Source of the DNA: Rhodospirillales bacterium
Lineage (GTDB): Bacteria > Pseudomonadota > Alphaproteobacteria > Reyranellales > Reyranellaceae
Assembly: GCA_013205335.1 (NCBI GenBank)
Contig: JABMNB010000536.1
Coordinates: 1-8,891, forward strand
Direction: 5' to 3'
Length of the DNA stretch: 8,891 nt
Position numbers and translations under genes: made by a program. Below the pieces are notes generated by a model. That model saw only the letters and a program-made list of their open reading frames with translations, ran no database searches and was not told the origin of the DNA. The stretch's first letter is position 1; each line of letters starts with the position of its first letter. This document shows, piece by piece, positions 1-6,600 of this stretch.

Positions 1-1375
1 ATCCATGGGCCAGATCGATGCCAGCATGACGCAAGTGCTGCTGCCGCGGCTCGAGGTCGAGTTCGGCGCGCGCCTCAGCAGCGTCAGCTGGGTCGCGGTT
101 GCCTATCTGCTGGCCATGGCGTCGTTCACGCCGATCTTCGGCCGGCTGGCCGACATGGTCGGCCGCAAGCTGCTTTACCTGGGCGGCTTCTTCCTCTTCA
201 TCGTCGGCTCGGGCCTGTGCGGCTTCGCCACCGACCTCCCGACTCTGATCTTCTTCCGCATCCTGCAGAGCGTCGGCGCCGCACTGCTGACGTCGAACAG
301 CATCGCCATCATCGTCATGGCCACCGGCCCGGAGGAACGCGGGCGCGGCCTCGGCCTGCAATCGGCGGCACAGGCCATCGGTCTGGGCGCCGGGCCGGCC
401 GTCGGCGGCCTGATCCTCGACACGCTGGGCTGGCAGTGGGCCTTCTGGATCAATGTCCCGATGGGTCTGGCGGGCATGATCCTGGGCTGGCTCGTCCTTC
501 CCCAGACCAAGACGCTGCCCGCGACCGGTCGCTTCGACTGGTATGGCGCTCTCCTGATCGCACCGGCCCTGACGGCGATCGTGGCGGCGCTGAACGAGGG
601 CCATGCCTGGGGGTTCACGTCACCGGCCCTGATCGGCTGCCTGCTGTTCGGGATCGTCTTCCTCGTCCTGTTCGTTCGCGCCGAGCGTCGTGCCGCAACG
701 CCGCTGCTCGATCTGCACCTGCTGGCCAGGCGCCCCTTCCTGCTCGGCAATGCGGCGAACTTCATGTCCTATGCCGTGCTGTTCGGCGTGTTCTTCCTCA
801 TCCCCTTCGTCCTCGTGCGCATCTACGGCGACTCCGCGTTGGCGGCCGGGCTTCGACTGTCGATCCTGCCCGTGATGCTGGGACTGCTGGCGCCGGTCGG
901 CGGCGCCCTCTACGACCGGTTCGGCGCCCGGGCGCCAACCTCCTGCGGCATGCTGATCTGCATCGCGGGCCTCGGCATGATCTATGTCTTTCTCGACGGC
1001 TCTGCGGAGAACCTGCCGCTGGTCACGCTGGCCCTGGCCATCTTCGGTGTGGGCCAGGGCCTGTTCATCTCCCCGAACACCAGCGCGATCATGGCGACGG
1101 CGCCGCCCGAGCAGACAGGCCAGGCGGGTAGCGTGCTGAATGTGGTGCGCCTGATCGGCATGAGCGCCGGCATCGCCGGCGCCTCGACGCTCTTCGCGCT
1201 GGGGCTGGGCGAGAGCGGCGGCAGCACGCTCGATGTTCCGACATCGTCGCTCGTGGCGTCCAGCCGGAGCGTCGTCCTGTTGCTCGGCGGCTTGGCTGCT
1301 CTGGCGGGCCTGATATCGCTGGTTCGGCCACGCGGCAGCCACGGATCCGGACCGCGGGCGCCGGTCGAACTCTAG
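1..1375 (+). CDS. MFS multidrug exporter, DHA2 (14-TM) type, 5'-partial
   Basis: Proton-driven inner-membrane exporter of the major facilitator superfamily, drug:H+ antiporter DHA2 (EmrB/QacA-like) group. Residues are counted from the ATG at 5. Conserved motif A (GRLADMVGRK, 46-55) follows the second helix. The antiporter motif C pattern GLGAGPAVGG lies at 126-135, and the DHA2-typical WAFWINVPMG at 145-154. Hydrophobic segments then continue to about residue 440, followed by a short charged tail. The first residues (D5, LLP at 12-14) align with the end of helix 1 of relatives, where an Asp precedes an ALP-type motif. The reading frame is also open to the window edge, so the true start probably lies about 25 codons upstream and the ATG at 5 is internal. 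Substrate cannot be told from sequence. The gene ends at TAG 1373-1375 and is followed by hairpins. No adjacent membrane-fusion (EmrA) gene is visible. Confidence 0.9.
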   Translation, partial: SMGQIDASMTQVLLPRLEVEFGARLSSVSWVAVAYLLAMASFTPIFGRLADMVGRKLLYLGGFFLFIVGSGLCGFATDLPTLIFFRILQSVGAALLTSNSIAIIVMATGPEERGRGLGLQSAAQAIGLGAGPAVGGLILDTLGWQWAFWINVPMGLAGMILGWLVLPQTKTLPATGRFDWYGALLIAPALTAIVAALNEGHAWGFTSPALIGCLLFGIVFLVLFVRAERRAATPLLDLHLLARRPFLLGNAANFMSYAVLFGVFFLIPFVLVRIYGDSALAAGLRLSILPVMLGLLAPVGGALYDRFGARAPTSCGMLICIAGLGMIYVFLDGSAENLPLVTLALAIFGVGQGLFISPNTSAIMATAPPEQTGQAGSVLNVVRLIGMSAGIAGASTLFALGLGESGGSTLDVPTSSLVASSRSVVLLLGGLAALAGLISLVRPRGSHGSGPRAPVEL

Positions 1376-1397
1376 GAGTTCGACAGCTGCGAGTACG

Positions 1398-1450
1398 CCG
1401 GCGTCGCAGTTCGCGACGCCGGTAGCATTGCCCGCCTGACGATCAGGCGG
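1398..1450. terminator. Two hairpins between converging MFS and wrbA remnant
   Basis: The first hairpin has a perfect 10-bp GC-rich stem (1398-1407 with 1413-1422) and a 5-base loop. The second has a perfect 8-bp stem (1432-1439 with 1443-1450) and a 3-base loop, and its right arm contains the wrbA stop codon (1443-1445, read on the minus strand). Neither is followed by a T-tract on either strand, so they are not canonical intrinsic terminators. Their place between convergent reading frames suggests bidirectional termination or 3'-end stabilisation, which is inference. Confidence 0.45.
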
Positions 1451-1667
1451 TGAGCTTCTTCGCCGTCTCCGCGACCCTGCGGCCCTGGTAGCGGGCGCCG
1501 GCCAGGTCGTTCTCCGACGGCTGGCGCTGACCGGTGCCACCGGCAATCGTGCTGGCGCCATACGGGCTGCCGCCCGTGATCTCGTCGATCGTCATCTGAC
1601 CGGCATGACCATAGTCGAGACCGACCACCACCATGCCGAAATGCAGCAGGTTGGTGATGATGGTGCA
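1443..1667 (-). pseudogene. wrbA: C-terminal remnant of WrbA-type NAD(P)H:quinone oxidoreductase
   Basis: The minus strand encodes about 74 residues that match the C-terminal third of WrbA, a flavodoxin-like FMN enzyme of about 200 residues that reduces quinones by two electrons. Recognisable blocks, in order, are NLLHFGMVVVG, the FMN/active-site block GGSPYGASTIAGG with the following RQPSEN, and the C-terminal ELAGARYQG-like helix (here DLAGARYQGRRVAE), ending KKLTA and TGA. Upstream of the CTIITN stretch (about 1667) the frame stays open to 1907, but the translation stops resembling WrbA and is simply the antisense of the LysR HTH region. The N-terminal two thirds, including the flavodoxin phosphate-binding loop, are absent, so the protein cannot be functional. 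The C-terminal blocks are undamaged (no stop or frameshift), which suggests recent truncation or a chimeric assembly. It was recognised by motif only; no alignment was run. Confidence 0.8.
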
Positions 1668-2555
1668 ATAACGACGCCCGGCACACCCTCCTTCGCCCAG
1701 CTTCAGGTCCTGCTCGCCGTGGCGGATGCCGGCAGCTTCGCCGCGGCCGCCCGCCGGCTCAATCGCGCCACATCGGCGATCACCTATGCCATCGACAATC
1801 TCGAGGCACAGCTCGGGCTGCCCGTGTTCGACCGGGTCGCCACCCGCAAGCCCGAGTTCACCCTGGCGGGCCGGGCCGTGCTGGCCGAGGCTCGCGCCGT
1901 GACACATGGCGTCGACATGCTGCGCGCCAAGGTAAAGTGGCTACTCAAGGGGCTGGAGGCCAAAGTCTCGCTCGCGGTCGAGGTCATGCTGCCGACCGCG
2001 CGCCTCGTCGACGCCTTGCAGGCCTTCCAGACGACATTCCCGACCGTGCCGTTGCGGCTCCATGTCGAAATGCTGGGCGCCGTCACACAACTCGTGCTCG
2101 ACGGAACGGCGACGATCGGGGTCAGCGGCCCGTTGAACGTAGCCGTCGACGGCACCGAGAGCATCGCCATCGGCGACGTCCAGCTCGTCCCGGTGGCCGC
2201 CCCCTTCCATCCCCTGGCACGTCTCGGCGGACAGGCCCGCGGCGCGGCACGCGAACATATCCAGCTCGTCCTGACCGATCGCTCGAAGCTGACCGAAGGC
2301 CAGGATTTCGGCGTGGTCGGCCTCAAGACATGGCGGCTGGCCGATCTCGGCGCCAAGCATGCGTTGCTTCTGGCCGGTGTCGGCTGGGGCAGCATGCCGG
2401 CGCCGATGGTGAAGGCAGACATCGAGGCCGGTCGCCTGGTCGAACTCGAACTCTCGGACTGGTGGGCGGGAGTCTACCCGCCGAAGGTGCTGCACCGCAT
2501 CGACAGCCCACCCGGCCCCGCCGCGCACTGGCTGATCGAGCGTTTCAAGGGGTAG
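1605..2555 (+). CDS. LysR-family transcriptional regulator with hybrid N-terminus
   Basis: DNA-binding transcription factor. The winged HTH begins at about residue 29 (PSFAQLQVLLAVADAGSF). The recognition region around 44-77 contains AAARRLNRATSAITYAIDNLE and the usual GLPVFDR turn. A substrate-binding domain of the periplasmic-binding-protein fold follows from about 120 to 316. Length (316) is slightly above the family norm of about 300 because of an odd leader. Residues 1 to about 22 (with HHH at 8-10) are the antisense translation of the wrbA remnant. The in-frame start choices are ATG 1605 and ATG 1641, both inside that remnant and neither with a clear Shine-Dalgarno site. Relatives normally start only a few residues before the HTH, so the native start and promoter may have been lost. 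The regulatory domain looks intact. Target and effector are unknown, and no divergent partner gene remains upstream. Confidence 0.8.
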   Translation: MTIVETDHHHAEMQQVGDDGAITTPGTPSFAQLQVLLAVADAGSFAAAARRLNRATSAITYAIDNLEAQLGLPVFDRVATRKPEFTLAGRAVLAEARAVTHGVDMLRAKVKWLLKGLEAKVSLAVEVMLPTARLVDALQAFQTTFPTVPLRLHVEMLGAVTQLVLDGTATIGVSGPLNVAVDGTESIAIGDVQLVPVAAPFHPLARLGGQARGAAREHIQLVLTDRSKLTEGQDFGVVGLKTWRLADLGAKHALLLAGVGWGSMPAPMVKADIEAGRLVELELSDWWAGVYPPKVLHRIDSPPGPAAHWLIERFKG

Positions 2556-2564
2556 GTGTAGAAA

Positions 2565-2713
2565 CTCCGTCGTCTCGACCGGAGCACCGAAGGTGCGCAG
2601 TGGTGAGACCTTCGCTCCACCGAAGGCCGGCAAATCGTGGACAGGAGATCTCTCCGCTCCGCGCGGAGTTTACCCCGAGGTACTCGAGGGGCGCTCCGGT
2701 CGAGATGACGGAG
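2565..2713. repeat. 149-bp element with 21-bp terminal inverted repeats
   Basis: The left end (2565-2585) and right end (2693-2713) are inverted copies differing at one of 21 positions. Inside are further hairpins: GCACC/GGTGC (2584-2588 with 2592-2596), CCTTCG/CGAAGG (2609-2614 with 2621-2626) and the perfect 12-bp palindrome at 2657-2668. The element starts 10 bases after the LysR stop and ends 7 bases before the M28 stop, so it occupies nearly all of a convergent intergenic gap. It encodes no protein. It resembles dispersed MITE- or REP-like palindromes of alphaproteobacterial genomes that begin with a TCATCTCGACCGGAGC-type end, recalled from general familiarity and not searched. No clear target-site duplication is visible. 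It may act as a two-way terminator. Confidence 0.75.
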
Positions 2714-2720
2714 GTGGGCC

Positions 2721-3992
2721 CTACTGTCGCCACCTCACGGCCTCTTCCGGATCAGCGTTGCAAGCGGCCGCAACCAGCGCGGCCGTTAGCAGCGTCGCTT
2801 GCCGCAGCTCGCCTTGCGCGACCTTGTCGCGTGTGTCGGTCGGCGTCAGCACCACGCGGAGATGGGCGTTGGGATCGTCGAAGCCCGCCACGAGCCGGAT
2901 CGCGGGAATCCCGCCCGCCGCGAAGTTGGCGTGGTCGGAATTGGTCATCAGCGGCCGCACGGTGCGTAGACTGTGGCCGTTGGCCTCGGCGACGCCCAGC
3001 ACGAACGGCTCGACGCCGGCATAGCCGCTGGTGAGCGCGGCGAGGTGAGGACTGCCCGCCACCGAGTCGAGATTGACGTTGATCGCGATCTTCGCGCGCT
3101 CGGCGTCGCTCAGCGACTTCACGTATTGCGCCGAGCCGGTCAGTGCCCATTCCTCGACGCTGAAGAACATGACGCGCAAGCCGCGGCGCCACTTCGCCAC
3201 TTCAGGCGAGAGAGCGCGCGCCACCGCCAGCACCGCGGCGAGTCCGGTACCGTTGTCCATCGCGCTCTCGGCGAGATCGTGGCCGTCGACGTGCGCCGAC
3301 AGGACCACCCATTCGTCGGTCTGGCCGGGATAATCGTAGACCAGCGTCTCGGTCTCGGCGGGCCCCTCGTCGGTCTCGATCGCGAGGGTGACGGCGGGGA
3401 AGCCGGCGGCGCGGCGCGCGAGCTTGGCTGCAGTCTCGGGCGAGACGCCCAGCGCCGGAATGCCCTCCCCCGTATCGCGGCCCGAGGAGCCCGCGACCAC
3501 ATGGCCCGCCAACGGCCCGGCGATCAGGAAGCCCACGGCGCCATGGGCGCGCGCCATGTCGTACTTGCGCCGGCGATGGATCGTGCCGGCCGCGAACATC
3601 AATTCGTGGCGCACCAGCACGATCCGCCCGGCGATCTCAGCCTTGTGCGCGTCGAACTCGTCGGGCGTGCCGCGACCAATGTCGATCACCTCGGCGGTGA
3701 GGCCGGACGCGGGCGTGGCAATGGTGCGCACCAGCGGATGGCAGGGCGCGAAGGCGCCGCCCCGCAGCTTGAGCGTTGCCGACTTGGCCCGCCAGCCATT
3801 GTAGGGCACCGGGATCGAGCGTCCCGAATTCGCCGGCGACGCCGCGCGCACCCTCTCGCGCAGCAACGCGAAAGCCTTCTTTTCGCTCTCGGTGCCCGAA
3901 AGACGGCCACCGCAATCGCAGATGTCGTTGAAGTCGCGCCACAGCGCCTCGTCGGCCGCGAGGCGGCCCATCAGGTCGGTGTCGAGACGCAT
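2721..3992 (-). CDS. M28-family zinc peptidase with PA-like insert, cytoplasmic
   Basis: Probable zinc-dependent aminopeptidase or amidohydrolase of 423 residues. The M28 metal-site pattern is complete: H234 and D236 (SAHVDGHD), bridging D246 (MDNGTG), catalytic E280 and ligand E281 (FSVEEWALTGS), D309 (NVNLDS), the conserved SDHANF motif (352-357) and a C-terminal His, probably H377. Residues about 95-205 look like a PA (protease-associated) domain inserted before the catalytic core. The N-terminus (MRLDTDLMGRLAADE) has no signal peptide or membrane segment, so it should be cytoplasmic, unlike many secreted M28 peptidases. The start ATG (3990-3992) is 4 bases past the lysR stop, with AAGGG 7 bases upstream inside the end of lysR, indicating translational coupling. 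Its linkage to the divergent importer suggests it processes the imported compound or a related peptide, which is inference. Exact substrate is unknown. Confidence 0.85.
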   Translation of the reverse strand: MRLDTDLMGRLAADEALWRDFNDICDCGGRLSGTESEKKAFALLRERVRAASPANSGRSIPVPYNGWRAKSATLKLRGGAFAPCHPLVRTIATPASGLTAEVIDIGRGTPDEFDAHKAEIAGRIVLVRHELMFAAGTIHRRRKYDMARAHGAVGFLIAGPLAGHVVAGSSGRDTGEGIPALGVSPETAAKLARRAAGFPAVTLAIETDEGPAETETLVYDYPGQTDEWVVLSAHVDGHDLAESAMDNGTGLAAVLAVARALSPEVAKWRRGLRVMFFSVEEWALTGSAQYVKSLSDAERAKIAINVNLDSVAGSPHLAALTSGYAGVEPFVLGVAEANGHSLRTVRPLMTNSDHANFAAGGIPAIRLVAGFDDPNAHLRVVLTPTDTRDKVAQGELRQATLLTAALVAAACNADPEEAVRWRQ

Positions 3993-3996
3993 GCGC

Positions 3997-4875
3997 TCAC
4001 CCTTTCAATTTGTCGTCGAGCATGTCGAGGAACGCCGCCGCCAGCACCGAGGGCTCGCGATCGCGGCGATGGAAGGCACCGATCTCGTAGGTGATGGCGG
4101 GCTCGAACGGCCGCGTCACGAAGCCCAGATGCTCGAAGCTGCGGGCCGACAGCGGATCGACGATCGACCAGCCCGTCCCGGCCGCCACGAAGCCGCACAG
4201 GCTGGCGAAGAACTCGGCCTCGACCACCGCGTTGATCTGCACGCCCGCCGCCGAGAAGACGCCCCGGATTCGATTGGGCACCTGGTGCGAGCGGGCCGGC
4301 ATCACCATCGGATACGGTCCGAGCAATTGCGGCGTCAGCGGCTTGCGCGAGGCCAGGGGATGGCGGGGCGGCAAAATGGCGACACAGCGCATGCCATAGC
4401 GCCGGACGTCGACCTGGCTGTCGTCGATCGGAAGCTCGGCGATGCCGACATCGAAGCTCTCCGTCGGCAGAAGCTGGCTCACCACGTCGGAATGGCGCGA
4501 GATCAGTCGCACAGTGACGCCGGGCCTCTCGGCCAGAAATTGTGCCACCAGGTTGGGCAGCAGCGATATGGCGGCCGAGGGATGGCTCGCGATCACGAGC
4601 CGCCCCGACTGGCCCTCGCGGATCTGCGCCGTCGCGGTCTGCAGCCGGTCGACCTCGCCAAGCACGCGACTTGCTTCGGCGTAGAACAGCATGCCCTCGG
4701 CCGTCGGCTTCAGCCGGCCGTTGGCGCGCTCGAACAGCGGGAAGCCCACCGTCTCCTCGAGCCGGGCGATTTGGGTGCTGACAGCCGGCTGGGTCACGCC
4801 CATGGCGCCCGCGGCAGCGGTCATGGAGCGGTGATCGACCACCGCCCGGAAGGCTTCGAGGAGCTTGACGTCCAT
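3997..4875 (-). CDS. LysR-family regulator of the divergent ABC/amidohydrolase operon
   Basis: DNA-binding regulator of 292 residues, a normal length for the family. The N-terminal winged HTH (MDVKLLEAFRAVVDHRSMTA, then AMGVTQPAVSTQIARLE, 24-40) and FPLFER (45-50) are typical. A linker helix and an effector-binding domain follow (from about 91; GTGWSIVDPLSARSF near 235). The overall look, including the GWSIVDPLSA block, recalls regulators of opine and amino-acid uptake such as NocR/OccR, which is a family-level impression. The gene faces away from the ABC operon across a 116-base gap containing a T-N11-A box, the classic arrangement in which a LysR protein represses itself and activates the divergent operon when inducer binds. 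The M28 gene follows at 4 bases. The start at 4873-4875 gives the canonical N-terminus, though its ribosome site is weak. Confidence 0.9.
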   Translation of the reverse strand: MDVKLLEAFRAVVDHRSMTAAAGAMGVTQPAVSTQIARLEETVGFPLFERANGRLKPTAEGMLFYAEASRVLGEVDRLQTATAQIREGQSGRLVIASHPSAAISLLPNLVAQFLAERPGVTVRLISRHSDVVSQLLPTESFDVGIAELPIDDSQVDVRRYGMRCVAILPPRHPLASRKPLTPQLLGPYPMVMPARSHQVPNRIRGVFSAAGVQINAVVEAEFFASLCGFVAAGTGWSIVDPLSARSFEHLGFVTRPFEPAITYEIGAFHRRDREPSVLAAAFLDMLDDKLKG

Positions 4876-4991
4876 ACTCTATAAACAATCGTTATCGATC
4901 ATTTTGCCAATTATCACGGCATCTACTAGCAAAACCCCTGCCGATCCGGCAGTCTCGGATTCATCGGCATAGGAATTGCTTATGGAGTGAC
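4876..4991. promoter_or_regulatory. Divergent control region between lysR and ABC operon
   Basis: This is the most AT-rich stretch of the window, 116 bases between divergent starts. It contains the LysR box at 4881-4895 and a perfect 6-bp hairpin (4938-4943 with 4947-4952). A possible rightward promoter is TTGCCA (4904-4909), then 17 bases, then TAGCAA (4927-4932). A possible leftward one uses the overlapping TTGGCA as -35, with TGTTTA 17 bases downstream. Both promoters are weak matches and speculative. GGAG at 4984-4987 is the ribosome site of the ATPase gene. Confidence 0.6.
4881..4895. promoter_or_regulatory. LysR-type box, T-N11-A inverted repeat
   Basis: ATAA (4881-4884), 7 bases, then TTAT (4892-4895) form a perfect inverted repeat that contains the T-N11-A spacing typical of LysR operators. 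It lies 6 bases from the lysR start codon, so binding there should block lysR itself (autorepression). It is about 97 bases from the ABC start, near where activation sites are found. An adjacent ATCG-TTAT-CGAT repeat (4889-4900 region) could be a second half-site. The match is to a loose consensus. Confidence 0.5.
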
Positions 4992-5756
4992 ATGAGCAGC
5001 ACGACCCCTCTCATCCTCGCGGACGGCATCACCAAGCGATTCGGCGCCAACCAGGTGCTGACGCGGGTATCCTTGGACGTGGTGGAACGCGACGTGGTCT
5101 GCGTCGTGGGACCGTCGGGTTCGGGCAAGACCACGCTGCTGCGCTGCCTGGCCCTGCTCGAGGAGCCCAGCGAGGGCCGCGTGGTGATGGAGGGCGTGGC
5201 CATTTCGACGCCGTCACCAAACAAACAGGTGAAGGCGGCAGGTCGCGCCGTGCGCTCCGAGATCGGCATGGTTTTCCAGCACTTCAATCTGTGGCCGCAC
5301 ATGTCGGTGCTGCAGAACGTGATCGAAGCGCCGATCCGCGTGAAGAAGATGCCCAGGGACCAGGCAGTCGCCGTCGCCGAGGCGCTCCTGAAGAAGGTCG
5401 ACCTGTCCGAAAAGCGTGACGCCTATCCGGCGCGGCTGTCGGGCGGCCAGCAGCAGCGCGTGGCGATTGCCCGCGCTCTGGCCATGTCGCCGAAGGTCCT
5501 GCTGTTCGACGAGCCAACGAGCGCTCTCGATCCCGAGCTGCGCCGCGAGGTGCTCGCCGTCATGCGCCAGCTCGCCCGCGAGGGCATGACCATGCTGGTC
5601 GTCACCCACGAGATGGGCTTCGCGCGCCATGTCGGCACGCGCACCGTGTTCATGGATCGCGGCGAGATCGTCGAGGCAGCGCCAGGTGCTGCCTTTTTCG
5701 ACGCGCCGCAGACGGAGCGCGCCAGGCGCTTCCTGCAGCAGTTCGAGGATGAGTAA
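4992..5756 (+). CDS. ATP-binding subunit of polar amino-acid ABC importer
   Basis: Cytoplasmic ATPase (254 residues) that powers uptake, of the GlnQ/HisP class. All nucleotide-binding elements are present: Walker A GPSGSGKTT (40-48), Q-loop Q96 in GMVFQHFNLWPHMSVLQNV, signature LSGGQQQRVAIA (149-160), Walker B VLLFDEPTSALDPE (169-182) and H-loop H206 in VVTHEMGFA. FQHFNLWPHM and EMGFAR are hallmarks of the polar amino-acid subfamily. Length is typical. GGAG (4984-4987) lies 4 bases before the ATG. It is the first gene of the rightward operon, and the binding-protein gene follows after 25 bases. No missing residues were seen. Confidence 0.95.
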   Translation: MSSTTPLILADGITKRFGANQVLTRVSLDVVERDVVCVVGPSGSGKTTLLRCLALLEEPSEGRVVMEGVAISTPSPNKQVKAAGRAVRSEIGMVFQHFNLWPHMSVLQNVIEAPIRVKKMPRDQAVAVAEALLKKVDLSEKRDAYPARLSGGQQQRVAIARALAMSPKVLLFDEPTSALDPELRREVLAVMRQLAREGMTMLVVTHEMGFARHVGTRTVFMDRGEIVEAAPGAAFFDAPQTERARRFLQQFEDE

Positions 5757-5772
5757 CGGGGAAGGTCAACAA

Positions 5773-5777
5773 GGGAG
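5773..5777 (+). promoter_or_regulatory. Ribosome binding site of the binding-protein gene
   Basis: GGGAG lies 4 bases before ATG 5782 and 7 bases before a second in-frame ATG at 5785. Both starts yield practically the same signal peptide, and the second has the better spacing. The site rules out reading the frame from the far-upstream ATG at 5629, which lies inside the ATPase gene. Confidence 0.6.
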
Positions 5778-5781
5778 ACCG

Positions 5782-6591
5782 ATGATGGGTGTAGCAAGGA
5801 TATTGGGAGCGCTCGCGCTGGCGGGCACCGTGGGTGCATTTTCGATCACGGGCGCGGAAGCCCAGCAGACGCAGTCGCGTCTGTATGAAGTGACCAAGAG
5901 CAAGAAGCTCCGGGTCTGCCAGTTCCCGCTCTACTATTCGATCTCGTTCCGCAATTCAAAGACGGGCGAGATCGAGGGCATCGACGCCGACCTGGCGAAG
6001 GAATTCGCCAAGGAGCTCGACGCCAAGCTCGAGATCGTCGAGTCGAGCTTCGGCTCGTTCATCGCCGACCTGCAGGCCGGCAAGTGCGAAATCGGCATGT
6101 TCGGCGTCGGCGCCACGATGAAGCGCGGCCAGGCCGTCGAGTTCTCCAAGCCGTACCTGCTGACCAATCTCTATGCGGTCACCCGCAAGGACAGCAAGAT
6201 CAAGGAGTGGAAGGACATCGACCAGAAGGGCGTGAAGGCCGCCGTCTCGCTGGGCAGCTACATGGAGCCGTTCATGAAGGGCTACGTGAAGAACGCCGAG
6301 GTCGTCTCGGTGGCGCCGCCCAACACGCGCGAGGCCGAGCTGGTCGCGCAGCGCGTCGACGTCATCATCACCGACTTCCCGACCGCGATCAAAGTGACCG
6401 ACGAGTTCGACTGGGCGACCTACATCCTGCCCAACGAGAAGCTCGCCATCACCCCGTACGCCTATGTCGTGCCGCAGGGCGACCAGATCTGGCTGAACTA
6501 CGTCAACCTTTTCGTCGACACGATCAAGCTCGACGGACGGCTGCTGAAGTACGCCAAGAAGCACAAGCTCGACCCGATCGTCGCGCCGTAG
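5782..6591 (+). CDS. Periplasmic solute-binding protein, family 3 (amino-acid type)
   Basis: Secreted receptor that binds the ligand in the periplasm and delivers it to the permease (269 residues, usual size). Residues 1-27 form a signal peptide: a short basic start (R6), a hydrophobic core and an AEA-QQ cleavage site after A27, with no lipobox. The mature protein has the family 3 two-lobe pattern: GIDADLAKEFA (67-77), the hinge/ligand block MKRGQAVEFSKPYL (113-126) and ITDFPTA (196-202). By position, R115 matches the Arg of HisJ/LAO proteins that holds the ligand carboxylate, and D198 matches the Asp that holds the alpha-amino group. The ligand is therefore probably amino-acid-like (inference). 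C46 and C102 could form a disulfide. The gene sits 25 bases after the ATPase gene and is followed by a hairpin cluster. Confidence 0.92.
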   Translation: MMGVARILGALALAGTVGAFSITGAEAQQTQSRLYEVTKSKKLRVCQFPLYYSISFRNSKTGEIEGIDADLAKEFAKELDAKLEIVESSFGSFIADLQAGKCEIGMFGVGATMKRGQAVEFSKPYLLTNLYAVTRKDSKIKEWKDIDQKGVKAAVSLGSYMEPFMKGYVKNAEVVSVAPPNTREAELVAQRVDVIITDFPTAIKVTDEFDWATYILPNEKLAITPYAYVVPQGDQIWLNYVNLFVDTIKLDGRLLKYAKKHKLDPIVAP

Positions 6592-6600
6592 TCGTGCCCG

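Noticed and set aside
620..1561. 313-codon minus-strand frame across the MFS gene
   Set aside because: It lies antisense to a well-supported exporter, and its translation is Arg/Gln/Ala-rich without recognisable domains.
1668..1907. N-terminal part of the minus-strand frame that ends in the wrbA remnant
   Set aside because: This stretch does not resemble WrbA (no flavodoxin phosphate loop) and is opposite the LysR HTH. The open frame is chance continuation, so it was left out of the pseudogene.
2545..2733. Short minus-strand reading frame spanning the inverted-repeat element
   Set aside because: Its translation is simply that of the repeat, with no protein features, and it overlaps the stops of both neighbouring genes.
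2973..4884. Long plus-strand reading frames opposite the M28 and lysR genes
   Set aside because: They are antisense shadows of high-GC codon usage, with low-complexity Arg/His/Gln-rich translations and no motifs, while the minus-strand products carry complete catalytic and HTH signatures.
4982..4990. Minimal upstream frame ATG GAG TGA just before the ATPase start
   Set aside because: The same bases supply the GGAG ribosome site. A two-codon frame there is most simply coincidence.
5629..5781. Upstream extension of the binding-protein frame into the ATPase gene
   Set aside because: It would hide the clear signal peptide that starts at 5782, which has its own ribosome site.
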